A DNA stretch of 64,000 nt, from NCBI GenBank assembly GCA_037349315.1, contig JBAIAC010000033.1, forward strand, positions 21,718,001-21,782,000. Direction: 5' to 3'. This stretch comes from Chelydra serpentina (lineage: Eukaryota > Chordata > Testudines > Chelydridae). Numbering within the stretch: position 1 is the first letter of the stretch; every line of letters begins with the position of its first letter. Below, one piece after another: positions 23,285 through 33,665 of this stretch. The translations under genes and the position numbers were made by a program. The notes below the pieces were generated by a model. That model did no database searches and was not told where the DNA came from. It worked only from the letters and a program-made list of their open reading frames with translations.

Positions 23285-24250
23285 CGGATCTACGTGGATC
23301 CTGCCAGATCCTTGCAGCCAACCCTCCCCCTCCCCAAATTCCACCACTTAAATACAAAACACGTCCAACCCTTTCCCACTGCACGAAAATAATCTGGGAT
23401 ACCTCTCCCCCCCGTGTGCCCTCCTGCCACAAAGACCTGGATCTAGGAAATGGAGCCTGTTGGTGGTTGGGCCTGAACCCCCAAATTCCACCTCCCAAAT
23501 ATAGAACACATGCAACCACACTCCTACTGCACCAAAATGTCAGGACCTCAGCCCATCTCAGCGCTGCAAAAACCTGGATCCAAGACATGGAGTATGGCAC
23601 TCCTGCCCCCCAAAACAACAGCCTAATTTCACAAGAAATCCAACCCATTCTAGTGCACCAAAAAATTCCAGACCCCCATGTGTCCCAGCACAATAACACT
23701 ACACAGGCCTGGATCTGGGACATGGAGTCTTGGATTCTTCCCCATTTCACCAAACGCCCCAAATCCCCATAACCTATCTACAAAACACACCCAACCCCTA
23801 TTAGGGCACACACATAAAATCTAGAATACATGATTCTAGCTTTCCAGCATCTTGATGCCAGAGAGACCTGTTTTGGGACAGTGTTGGATCTTGCAGATTT
23901 TTGTGCTCAGACCCCCAAATTTTATTGTCTGAATACAGAACAAACCAACAGCTCCTACTTCACTATGAAATTCTGGACCCCAGCATGTCCTAGTGCCGCA
24001 AGGACCCAGATTGTGACATGGATCCTGGTGGATCCTGCTAATTTTTAACTGCAGTATCCTACATTCTACTCTATAAATAGATGCACAATGCACCAGCTCC
24101 TAACACATAAAAAAATAAAATAATTCCACACCCTATTGCAAACTGACATGGCAGTATCACAAGATCACCAATCCAGCACCTGGATCCTGCTTTTTTTTTT
24201 TTACCCCAAAATTCTACCAGCTAAGTAGCAATTTGCAGCAGTTCCAATTC
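23285..24250. repeat. Degenerate tandem array, unit about 136 bp, beside the HDGFL3 CpG island
   Basis: Seven diverged units can be lined up on a ctggatctgggacatgg-like start at about 23285, 23437, 23574, 23709, 23868, 24006 and 24180, giving spacings of about 152, 137, 135, 159, 138 and 174. Each contains a ccccaaattccacc block, an aatacagaacacacccaacc block and a ccagacccc..tgtcccag block in order. It lies 0.6-1.6 kb upstream of the HDGFL3 ATG. I do not recognise the unit. Confidence 0.72.
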
Positions 24251-24261
24251 CACTTGATTAC

Positions 24262-24325
24262 TGTTGATATTTATTATTTATATTGTGGTGGTGTCTAGAG
24301 GCCCCAGCCCTGTTATGGAGGTGCC
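24262..24325 (-). mobile_element. LINE 3' end (L2/CR1-like), minus strand
   Basis: tatttattatttatattg followed by gtgtctagaggccccagcc is the reverse complement of the LINE tail seen at 12650 and 41690. Confidence 0.5.
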
Positions 24326-24557
24326 TACTTGAGAATCTATAGTAAGGTGTTGCATTTAAAATGAGCTCAAAATGGGTATGAATTGCTGACCTTCTAAAAA
24401 TAGGTGTCCAGTCAGTGCAAAGTTTCACACAACATTCGTTTTTATGCCCTTTGAATTTTCTACATGGTTTTGTGTAGTTTCTCTTCAAAACTATTTAACA
24501 GGAAGTCTCTGAATTTGGCCTTGGGCTGGAATTTGTTCTTGGCAGTCCTACTTTTCT

Positions 24558-24690
24558 TTATAGACTCATAAACTTTAACATCGGAAGGGATCATCATGAT
24601 CATCTAGTCTGACCTCCTACACATGGCCGGTCACAGAACCTCACCCACCCTCTCCTATAGACCCCTAACTTCCGGCTGAGTTACTGAAGT
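24558..24690 (-). mobile_element. CR1 LINE 3' end, minus strand
   Basis: tagactcataaacttt...gaagggatcat...gatcatctagtctgacctcc, then hcacagaacctcaccc-like text, is the reverse complement of a CR1 3' UTR. Confidence 0.68.
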
Positions 24691-25149
24691 CCAATGTCTC
24701 CTAAAAATCATTGTCTAATGACTACACAACACTTGGTAGAGAGGTGAGCTTGAGTAAATCTGGTGCAGCAAGTAGTTTTGGGTTGTTTTTAAATGTTAGA
24801 GGTATGGTAATTGAAAGTCATTGTTCATACTAAACGGAAAGTTCATGTGCTGTGCACATACCAACTTGATTTATTGAGGCTGGGTGCATACATACTTGAT
24901 GGAGGGGCAGGACATATATTAAGCCTTCTTCACTTTTCTGTATTATATTATTCTAGAGCAGGGAAGGATACATGGACACTTGCTGGTAGATGAGGGTGCA
25001 TGTGCAGCTGCTGATGGGTAAAATATTCTCCATCGGCACTTGAATTTGTATACCCCTCTTGGCCAACCCCATGACCAATTAAGCCTTAAAAAACCCATGG
25101 AAACTAATATGCAGAAATCTTCATTGTGAAGCAGTGAAGGTTGCTACAT

Positions 25150-25228
25150 AGTTGCCTCAGCGTGGGGGGAAGGACTAGATGACCTCTTGAGGTCCCTTCC
25201 AGCCTTACATTTCTATGATTCTATGCAA
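25150..25228 (+). mobile_element. CR1 LINE 3' end
   Basis: ggactagatgacctcttgag then gtcccttccagcc and ttctatgattctatg is the classic CR1 tail. Confidence 0.85.
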
Positions 25229-25599
25229 AACATTCCCAACACAAACCCAGAAAAGCAAGGAAAGTGAAAAGTTAAGCCACCCAACAAGGCGTACCCTCTA
25301 CTATTCCATCTATGAGCGCACCCCTAATCATGACTGCAACTACACCACAAACCTCACCACAGTCTGAACTCTGCACACACCCCTTTGCTAAATCACGACT
25401 AGTGTTGGGGGGAAATAATTTGGTAAAGGGGTACCTGCAGGAGGGCAGTTAAAGAGGACAATGGGAGGCTGGCATCTCAAGGGGGGAGTGTTACGTTGTG
25501 CTTTGAGAATATTGTATCCATCAGAAGCTGTGCATGCTTACATCTCAGTCAGCCTTCTCCAAGCTATGGGTGAGGATGTGGTAAGGGAAGCAGTAATGC

Positions 25600-25673
25600 T
25601 GACTAGTGGTTATAGCACAGATTGTTTGATAGGATTCTAGGTTCTCCTCCAGGCTCTGCTATTGGCTTCCTGA
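25600..25673 (+). mobile_element. MIR SINE head, split by the gypsy element
   Basis: actagtggttatagcacag, then ctaggttctcctccaggc and tctgctattggcttcctga, is the 5' half of a MIR-type SINE. It continues on the far side of the retrotransposon at 30751. Confidence 0.72.
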
Positions 25674-27025
25674 CTGACACTGCTGACACACTGTAGGGCT
25701 CACAACTGTGAATGCCAACCTCAGGGCAGACTCAGAAAACAGGACAGACACCCCGTGCTGGTGGTATGTTCTATAACTGGATTTCACCAAGCCAGGGACA
25801 AATGTGAACTCCTGGATCACTGCCATGGTCTCACAGAATCCCCGTAGACTCTCCACTCTATCTTGCCACCCAGACTTTGTGATAAAAGGTCACAAACCAA
25901 AAATCACACCACATCAGATTGCTCCCAGTCCCAAGAGACCAATCACTTACCCCCAGACCAATTGGTAGTCTAGATCTTACACCAAAGACAATGCTGATAG
26001 CCAATTCTATAGTAAACTAAGTAAATGTTTATTAGCTAAGAAAAGGAAGTGAGAGTTATTGAGAAGTTAAAGCAGGTAAAATATATGCACAGGTGAGTCA
26101 CAGTTTGAAATTCCAAATGGTGGCAAGTGATATAATAAACTACCAGTTTCCCAAAAGTCTTTCAGGGTACCCAGATTGTCTCTGGGGATCTCCGCTTTGC
26201 ATCTGGTACACGTCCCTGTAAGAGTCCAAACAGTCCAGAGAGCCAGGATCCTTCCTTGAATCCATACTTATAGCTTTTTCTCAAAGAAAACAAGCCGACA
26301 GTGTCACTACCCACATGGGCTCTTCCTTTGAGGACAGAGTGAGGAATGCATTTGGAGTCTTTGACCTCCGATCATCAGACACAATGACCACTTGCTTTGA
26401 AATTAGCATGTTTCTGTTAAAGTTCTTCATTTGCATTCCACAAGGCTTCTTTCTCCTTTGATGGGTTACTTAGTTACAGGGGTATACACAATGTAAATGT
26501 TTGCTACTACATTGTAACAGGATAGATAAGTGAAAACAATGCAGGTAACATCCCATTAGTTTTCATGAAGTTTAAACACCAACTACATTCTTATATATTT
26601 AACAATCACGTTGATCTATACCAGGGATTGGTAACCTCTGGCATGCGGCCCATCAGGGAAAACCACTGGCAGGCCAGACTGGTTTGTTTACCTGCAGCGT
26701 CCACAGGTTCGGCAGATCGCGGCTCCTACTGGCCGTGGTTCGCCGTCCCAGGCCAGTGGGGGCTGTAGGAAGAGCGGACAGCACATCCGTTGGCCCGCGT
26801 CGCTACCCACAGCCCCCATTGGCCTGGGATGGTAAACCGCGGCCAATGGGAGCTGCGATCGGCTGAACCTGTGGATGCTGCAGGTAAACAAACCGGCCCT
26901 GCCTGCCAGCGGCTTTCCCTGGTGGGCTGCGTGCCAAAGGTTGCCGATCCCTGATCTATACTAATACACAAGTGAATTAGCCTGGGGCTTCGGCATGAGC
27001 TGGCACCTGGTCTGCCAGCATCACA
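25674..27025 (-). repeat. 3' LTR of the Gmr1-like element (about 1.0 kb without the inserted hAT)
   Basis: On the minus strand it starts TGTGATGCTGGCAG at 27025, directly after the RNase H end, has an AATAAA-containing region (agctaataaaca, about 26033) and ends near CAGCAGTGTCAG. The far end aligns with the 5' LTR remnant at 30694 (TCACAGTTGTGAG / TCACAATTGTGAG). Confidence 0.72.
26622..26953. mobile_element. Foldback hAT MITE inside the 3' LTR
   Basis: 332 bp with perfect 8-bp duplications atctatac at 26614-26621 and 26954-26961. The ends are cagggattggtaacc / ggttgccgatccctg. The two halves are nearly complementary over most of their length, so the element could fold into one long hairpin. 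Confidence 0.88.
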
Positions 27026-27160
27026 CTCACAACACAAAACTGGTATATGAAGGGTGTCACTGACATTTTTCTCAATAAGGCATCAGCCACTACATTCTCT
27101 TTTCCCTTGATATTAATTATTTCCATCAAATTCCTATAGGGCTAGACTCCAACGAAGTAA
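27026..27160 (-). pseudogene. RNase H C-terminal remnant of the Gmr1-like element
   Basis: Immediately before the 3' LTR the minus strand reads NIKGKENVVADALLRKM, the conserved end of gypsy RNase H. Its place next to the LTR shows that RNase H, not integrase, is the last pol domain. Confidence 0.75.
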
Positions 27161-27716
27161 TTTAGAATTGGTTCCCTTAGCATCCCCCAAAGGGTCCAAT
27201 AACTCCTTTGTTCGGCGTGTGGAGTATGGGCCAGACTGGGTGATAGCATTTAGTTTCCTGTAATCCACACGAAATCTCATGGTTTTGTACTTTTTTAGCT
27301 ACCATTACAATAGGAGATGCCAAGGGGTTTTTGGACTTAGTGATTACCCCCATTTCAAGCATGCTCTCTACGTCCTCCTGGATTTGCTTCTGCATTTCCC
27401 CTTTAGCCCACTATGCTCTGCTAGGAGCTGGGTGGGGCCCGGAGGTTTGAATGGAGTGTACAATCTTGTTAGTTAAACCTGGCTGGTTGTAAAATACCTG
27501 TTTGTGGTGCTTTAAAAGGGCCAATATTTCTTGCTTTTGGGTAGGATTTAAACTCTCCCCAAACTCAATGCTTCCCAGAGGACTTTCTTCCTTGCTTTCT
27601 TTGACCAAATCAATTAAAAGGGTGGAGAAGGTTTCCTCATCAGGATAACAAATCATGTTTTCTGCCATCTCCCTTTCATGGTAAGCTTTTAATCTATTGA
27701 TTTGCATGATTTGCAC
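27161..27716 (-). pseudogene. RT N-terminal remnant of the Gmr1-like element
   Basis: Two minus-strand frames show the linker into RT and then EDVESMLEMGVI and SPIVMVAKK, the usual first block of gypsy RT, followed by a frameshifted VDYRKLNAI-like stretch. The catalytic core is absent; the sequence jumps to RNase H, so roughly 1 kb is deleted. Confidence 0.75.
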
Positions 27717-27959
27717 AGCTCCTGTGCCATTGGGCTTCCTTACATCATGTAACTTTATTCACTGTTTCAATCATCTCAAAAGGTCCTTCCCAATAATCCC
27801 GCATTTTGTTTTCCTTACAAGGATCAGAACTAACACCAATATCAAATGATCTTTCTTCAGTATGCCGATCATACCAGACTTAATACGAATGACATACTTC
27901 CCTTCCAGCTGTCCTGCTTCCTCAGTACTGCCCACCCAAGAGCCTCAGATCAAATCTAG

Positions 27960-28700
27960 GGGTCCCCTCACTTGCCTCCCATACAACAGATCAAAGAGGG
28001 CAGCGCCAGTAGACCGTTAGGGAATATTTCTGTATGCACATATAAAATAAGGGAGTAACATGTCCCAGTCATTCTCACGCCTGGAGACATATATTCTTAC
28101 CATAGCCTTTAAAATTCCATTAAATCTTTCCACAAGCCCATTAGTTTGTGGGTGATGGGGAGCAGCCTTTATATGCTTCACTCCACATAATTCCCATAAC
28201 TTTTTAAAGACTACAGATGAAATTTGCACCACAGTCTGTCAAGATTTCTCTGGGAAAACCTACTCTGCTGAAAATGGTGAATAAAGCTGTACCCACGATC
28301 TCATTTTCAATATTAGACTAGGCTGTCTCTTCAGGGTACCTGGAGGCAAGTATAAATCTCTTTCCAGTCCTGGAAGGTTTAGTGAGAGGTCCCACAATAT
28401 CTACAGACACTCTGGCAAATGCCTCTTTAATAATGAGCAAAGGCTGCAATGGTGCTTTGCAAGGCCCCTTTAATTCCTTACGCTTCTGACTAAGTCACAA
28501 CTCTTCCAGTAATCTTCTACTGTCTCAAACACGCAAGGGCAATAGAAATTCAGTTTTAGTCTGTCACAGGTTTTTTCCACTCTTAAATGTCCTGCAAATG
28601 GACAATCATGAGCTATTTGGAGCAATTCTCTCCTGTATTTCTCAGGCACAACTACCTGCTTGCAAACCACACCAGGACACCTCTAGGAGCCTCTCTATAC
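27960..28700 (-). pseudogene. Integrase remnant of the Gmr1-like element
   Basis: Minus strand: a zinc-binding HHCC-type region at 28470-28670 (AHDCPFAGHLRVEKT, then W..C..V) is followed by the catalytic core end at 28017-28232 (HHPQTNGLVERFNGILKAMV, with the last acidic residue of the D,D-35-E triad). Between them are stops and frame changes. It lies upstream of the RT block in the element's own direction. Confidence 0.82.
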
Positions 28701-28819
28701 AACAGCCCTTCTACAAAAAAATAATAATAATAAAAATCCACCTTTTCCTTCCCCGGCTGGGGCATTATTCTCCGCTGCAACCCTCTTTTGCTCCAGAGAA
28801 GAGTCAGCTTGTTGGGCAG

Positions 28820-29392
28820 TCACAAACTCCTTTTGCATTTCACTTCAGCTCTGAGCAGACTCTGGCATGACAGAAGCCTTTGCAAATTCCTCCTCAGAAG
28901 GCAAACTGCAACTGAGGGGCATTTCCCCTCCCCTTCACACCTTCCCTGCTGACCACAGACAAAGCAGGAATCAGATCCATGCTTTCCCTGGGACCTGGTT
29001 ATAACATTAATATGCTTAATCCTGGCTAAAATGTTATTACCTATTAAAATATCAGCAGGCAGCAAATTCCTGATTCCAACAATAACATCACCCTTAAAAC
29101 CTTCCCACTTAAGGTGGACTTTAGCTAGAGGTACAGTCAGAGAAAATTCAGCAAAAGCTAAAATATTTAGACTTTTGCCAGGAAGTCTGTCCTCTTCCCT
29201 TACCAAACTTTCTTTAACCAAAGTGACTTGTGATGCACTCTCTCGCCACCCTGTACATTCAATGCCATTCACTCTCACACTCTTGATACATTCTTCACTA
29301 TCTTCCCAAGACTCAGTCCTAATATTGTTTAGGAGGCCATTCTCCTCCTCCACAATTTCCTTTGGAATCAAGGAGGTAGCATTGGCACTCAT
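28820..29392 (-). pseudogene. Protease-region remnant of the Gmr1-like element
   Basis: A 190-codon minus-strand frame includes TVPLAKVHLKWEGF and LPADILIGNNIL, the flap and C-terminal ILG-type block of a retropepsin-like domain. An active-site D-S/T-G triplet is not clear. Upstream at about 29450-29480 is a zinc-knuckle-like C..CG..GH trace. Confidence 0.65.
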
Positions 29393-29518
29393 GGTGGGGG
29401 TTGTGGGTGCAGATTGTGGGGTGACCTTACGTTTTGGGAAATTTGGTTTTTTATGGCCAGGAACCCCGCAGTGATGGCAGACTGCCTGCCTTCCCTTCGG
29501 GTAAGAGATTTTAAAATC

Positions 29519-30222
29519 TCATGCTCCCTTGAGGTTTTTAAACAAAGCTGGGGTTAGGTTTATTCCTAGACCCCTCATCTCTTTTAACCTGGAGAGCAGA
29601 GGGATTATCCTTCCACTGGGGTCTGTGCCCATCATGAGCCCTTGACACAATATATTCATCAACAATTTCTGTTGCCTCCAAAGCTGCAGAAGTTTTTTTT
29701 TGTCACAGATGGCTGCTTTTACCTCATGATAATTGCTCTTGTGCCACCAAATCAAACAGCTTGTCATAGCTACTTTCAGCCGCTGCCCCACTACCCATTT
29801 TTTCATATAATTTTACATTTTATGCACAAATTCCACACGAGTGACGTTGTCAAATATTTTAAGATTTCTGTAGTTCAATAGGACTGGGGTGATCTTAAAC
29901 CTCTCCAATATATTTTTTTACATTTCTTATACACCATAGCATCATCCACCTCCATATCATTAAAAATGTGTCCGGCTTTCGCAATCAACCAGGTTAAGAG
30001 GATAGGCATCCATTTATCCTCTGGAATCTTATGGATCCCACACAGTCTCTCAAAGTTGGACAGGAACTCCTCAATGCAGTTGGTTTCTTGATTAATTGGG
30101 CAGGCTTTCTTCCATTCCTGGCTGTTGAGAGGAGATGTACTCATAGTCTGAGGCTGCTTCTTTTGCTGCTCTAGGACCTTAAGCTGCAGTGCATGAGTTC
30201 TCTCCTGAGCTGCTCCATGCAT
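29519..30222 (-). pseudogene. gag remnant (SCAN-like capsid) of the Gmr1-like element
   Basis: Minus-strand frames show a Q/K-rich start, then ETNCIEEFLSNFERLC, DKWMPILLTWLIAKAGHIF and downstream pieces with frameshifts. This is the helical capsid arrangement related to the SCAN domain. Published work derives the vertebrate SCAN domain from Gmr1-like gag, which fits the pol order seen here. Confidence 0.7.
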
Positions 30223-30675
30223 CTTTTGTGGACTTCCTCCTCAGGTTTAGCATCAGCGTTGCATCTTTAGTATGTTCTCACCTCAGCTTCCTTTGTTTCG
30301 TTCTTCTCCTTGTTCCAGAATTCCACCATCCTTTTTTTCATGCTCACGTTCTTTCTCAGCTTCCAGGAGCCTCAGCCGAACTAGTTCTGATGCAGAGGTC
30401 TCTGTGGCACCTTGGGTATGGGGATGCTCAGATCCTGCTCTTTGGTCAAAGTCTATGTGCAAAGAGCTCAGTTCCTGATACGGGCCCTTCTTTTTATGGG
30501 ATAGTCCCCTATTTCTACATAATTTTTCAAGGTTTTTTGTGTCAAAACCTTCACATGACCGTGAGACACTCCTTGTGACTAACGGTTAACCCTTAAGACT
30601 CTCAATATCAAATTTAAACTTTTGACAGCATTGGGTATGATCTTTAAGCTCAATTGACCTATTGCATGTGAATCC

Positions 30676-30693
30676 TGTCACAACTACACCAAC
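30676..30693 (-). other. Putative primer binding site of the Gmr1-like element
   Basis: Directly inside the 5' LTR remnant the minus strand reads TTGGTGTAGTTGTGACAG. A TGG start next to the LTR end is typical of tRNA primer sites. I cannot name the tRNA. Confidence 0.4.
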
Positions 30694-30750
30694 TGTCATG
30701 CTGTCTGAGGTAGGCACTCACAATTGTGAGTTACTCCTGACAGCATGACA
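30694..30750 (-). repeat. 57-bp remnant of the 5' LTR with perfect 12-bp ends
   Basis: tgtcatgctgtc (30694-30705) and gacagcatgaca (30739-30750) are exact inverted repeats, and actcacaattgtgagt (30716-30731) is a 16-bp perfect palindrome. The start and end match the two ends of the 3' LTR, so the middle of about 0.95 kb is missing. Confidence 0.68.
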
Positions 30751-30855
30751 CCTGCCAAGTCATTTTAGTCTCTTGCTGCCTCCTTTCCCCCCCATCATCT
30801 GTAGAACAGGGATAATAACCACTGTTGTAAAGCGTTTTAGGAAAGGTGTGCAGTA
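30751..30855 (+). mobile_element. MIR SINE 3' half (continuation of 25600-25673)
   Basis: caagtcattttagtctct, then atctgtagaacagggataat and gttgtaaagcgttttagg is the MIR body following the head left of the gypsy element. Confidence 0.75.
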
Positions 30856-31112
30856 CATAAGAACATAAGAACAGCCATACTGGGTCAGACCAAAGGTTCA
30901 TCTAGCCCAGTATCCTGTCTTCTGACAGTGGCCAATACCAGGTATCCCAAGGGAATGATGAGAACAGGTAATCATCAAGCAATCCATCCCCATCGCCCAT
31001 TCCTAGCTTCTGGCAAACAGAGGCTAGGGACACCATCCCTGCCCATCCTGGCTAATAAATGGAGCTATCTTCCATGAATTTATCTAGTTCTTTTTTGAAA
31101 GTAGTTGTGTTT
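30854..31112 (-). mobile_element. CR1 LINE 3' end, minus strand
   Basis: acataagaacataagaac repeats, then catactgggtcagacc, catctagcccagtatcctgt and ggctagggacaccatccctg, is the reverse complement of a CR1 3' region with a GTTCTTAT tail. Confidence 0.8.
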
Positions 31113-31306
31113 ATCATGTCTACACATATATTCTGCTACTGAATTGGGATTAAACTGCTTGATGACACCAGAAAATACTTCCCCCCACTCCCCCAAATGC
31201 TTTGTATCACAGCAGGCCAAAGACTGTATACTTCCTGTCCTGGACCCTTCATAGAACCATGCTCACTGTGATCCCAAAGAAAGCAAAAAGGTCTGCAGCA
31301 TTGTGT

Positions 31307-31462
31307 GCCATGTTGCGTGCATGTGACCGAGTGCAGGCCACACACCTGCTCTTTGGCTGTGACATGTTTCCTAGGCTGGGCTGTATCACCGCTGTCTTGT
31401 GACATGGCACAGCCAAGAAGCAGGTGTGTGACATGCCTGTCACTTCCCAGACATGCATGAAC
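31307..31462. repeat. Imperfect long hairpin
   Basis: Arms 31339-31366 and 31403-31430 pair at about 25 of 28 positions, and pairing continues outward with gaps to about 31307 and 31462. I see no matching element elsewhere in the window. Confidence 0.65.
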
Positions 31463-31469
31463 CATGGCA

Positions 31470-33040
31470 TGAAAGGCTGAAGCCTTCTCACACACACTAT
31501 GGATGATTTTTTTTTCTCTTCTGCTGTTTCATGTCATACAAGGGGCCAGATTCACTCTTCTGAAGCAGTGGAACGGGAATTGCACCTCCTTGTGCCAGTC
31601 TGGCCCACTGTGCCTTATGGGGCATTCACCCAAGGGAGGGCAGGCAGTGGTCTCACCACCTGCCTTTTTGTAGAATTTCTATTAGAGGAGAGCAGATTTC
31701 ATCTCAGATAAGGTCTACGTAGGAGTCCTGCTTGTGGAGGCTACCAAGGGAAGCACTGAATTATTACATCCCTGGCTGCTCCAGTCACATCTCCTTCCTT
31801 ACTAGCCAGCTCCACACATTCTTGGGTCTCCAAGAACCCAGGCAGGGAGGTTTACAGAAACCACTGGAGAGCCCCTTCCAGGTGGGCACTTGCTGGTGGG
31901 GGACCTGGGACAGGATGTTATCGCAGACCCGGAGTGACGCTCACCTCTGGCGATCAAAAATACAAAAGCTGTGCCTATTAAGCTTATCCCACAAGCCTGC
32001 AATTTCACCAGCTGATGCCAAATGGATTTCATTCTAGATTTCTGAGTTTATGCTTGCTGAATGATTACAGTAGCTATTATCACTGATAGCTCAGTGAGTT
32101 GGTCTGAGGAGAATGAGTACAGTTTCCTTTGAGGTAGTGTGAAACAAATACATGCAGGATCACAACTGCCCCATTGTATTTTATATTCTTTGCCCTGGGA
32201 CTAGCCTATTTGGAATGACAATTGTTTATACATCTGTGCAGTCCTGTCTAGTGATCCCATATCAGAGGCGGAAGAGGATGCATGTCAGTTTCCCACAAGG
32301 AGGAAAATCTAAATATACACATGTATTTTGTTTGCAATGCCTTACTGTGCAGCCAGTGTCAGGACAGCAGAATCTGAAATATTTGACAAACATCTCTCAT
32401 CAAAAGACACTCCTTTTGGAGATCCATTTGTGCCAGTGCAGGTGTGTGCAGGAGGTATAGGAAGCATCAGGTGGATAAATGTTTCTGCAGCGGAGTGAAG
32501 ATAATCCTTTATTAGAGCTATTTGGACTGGATGAGAAGATGTAGCCCTGATCTGCTTTCATATTTACTGAAACAGGTGGAATTGCCACCACTTTAAGAAC
32601 TCTACTAACCTTAATTAACTCAAAACAATTCTAAAATCTTTGAAAACCTGTGTTCGTAAGCAAGGCCTCTTTCAACACATTATTAAGAGCGTGGGTTAGG
32701 ATAGGAAGAAAAGGAAGGCAGACACTTCTGATAACTAAAAACCATACAAACCATTTAGCAAATATGTTGCACACAAATATTTCTGCTGATGCATGGAAAA
32801 CCCAGCATAATCAGAAAAGAAGCTGTGTGTGTTTAGCGGCTCCTTAGTTTGTATAATAATATAAAATCTATCACAGGCCACTGACACCACCCTGAGAAGT
32901 TTGCAAAACATTCTGCTTAGAGACAATTCTACTGCTATATCATATACTGTATTTATTTCTCTTATGATGTTACTAAGGGGACTTTATTTGCTCCTGCCAG
33001 TGCACAAGCAAGAGTGGGAAGGAGAGTGAAGGATGTAAGG
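31470..33040. other. No recognisable feature
   Basis: Intergenic sequence without an exon-like frame or repeat I can name. Confidence 0.4.
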
Positions 33041-33044
33041 AGCA

Positions 33045-33665
33045 GGGTAGTGTGGATTGCCACGGGCACGCAGGGGTGAAAGAAAATGCAGGCCTGTTAT
33101 TTACTAGGCTGCACGTGGCAATAGACTATATTGGTAAGAGATGCAAGGAGAGTATGGGTTACGATGCAAACTGCAGACACGCACACACACAACTAAAATT
33201 AATCAATTTAAAGTTTTATTGGGGATAATTACAAGGGGTAAGGGAGCAGCGTTAGATTAGCTAATAGAGTTAATGAAACTTAAAACACACAATGACTAAA
33301 ATATCTACTAACAATATTTATAAACAAAGATGCAGCATTTAGTAATAACTGATACTCACAAATACAAACCAACGCATAACGACCGGCAAACGTAGAAACT
33401 CTGTTTGAAACACGTGAGCTGAGAGAGAGGCTTCGAGGTGATCAGGCTCGGTTATGGGTGTACACAGGATTCGTTTTTCTTTCTCCTCTTCCTGCCTGCA
33501 CATGGCAGGCAGGCCCATAAAGTACCAACTATGACATCATAGAAGTGTCATAGGGGACGGGGCCCAAAACCTGTTTGTGTTCGTTTCTGATTGGCACAAG
33601 CAAAATTTACACCAAGGGGGGAGCAGGTGCCTCAAAGTCTGGCTTCGCCCCCAAAAGGTGAGGAA
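33045..33665 (-). mobile_element. Possible LTR fragment
   Basis: The minus strand has a CCAATAAAACTTTA block (about 33210) with G+C-richer flanks and a tandem cctgcctg/ggcaggcagg piece, loosely like a retroviral-type LTR. No pair or duplication seen. Confidence 0.22.

Larger units (their letters stand above)
22130..23290 (-). promoter_or_regulatory. CpG island and probable HDGFL3 promoter/5' UTR
   Basis: This stretch of about 1.1 kb is strongly G+C rich and dense in CpG, unlike the AT-rich DNA around it. It contains the HDGFL3 start codon at 22662. The densest CpG part is 22660-23060, just upstream of the ATG on the minus strand, where the 5' UTR and transcription start should lie. I see no convincing TATA box, which is usual for CpG-island promoters. 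The exact start site cannot be placed from sequence alone. Confidence 0.8.
25674..30750 (-). mobile_element. Gmr1-like Ty3/gypsy LTR retrotransposon, internally deleted
   Basis: On the minus strand the order is short 5' LTR remnant, gag, protease, integrase, start of RT, end of RNase H, 3' LTR. Integrase before RT is the unusual pol order of the Gmr1 group of gypsy elements; ordinary gypsy elements have integrase last. The frames carry stops and shifts, and most of RT/RNase H is missing. The insertion splits a MIR SINE and leaves a near 5-bp duplication (cctga / cctgc). A foldback hAT sits in the 3' LTR. Inactive. Confidence 0.82.

Noticed and set aside
23285..24250. Coding exons (several 60-120 residue frames)
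   Set aside because: The frames change from unit to unit of a degenerate tandem repeat and show no conserved peptide.
33045..33665. Full retroviral LTR
   Set aside because: Only an AATAAA block and composition suggest it; no paired LTR, target duplication or internal region, so it is kept only as a low-confidence feature.
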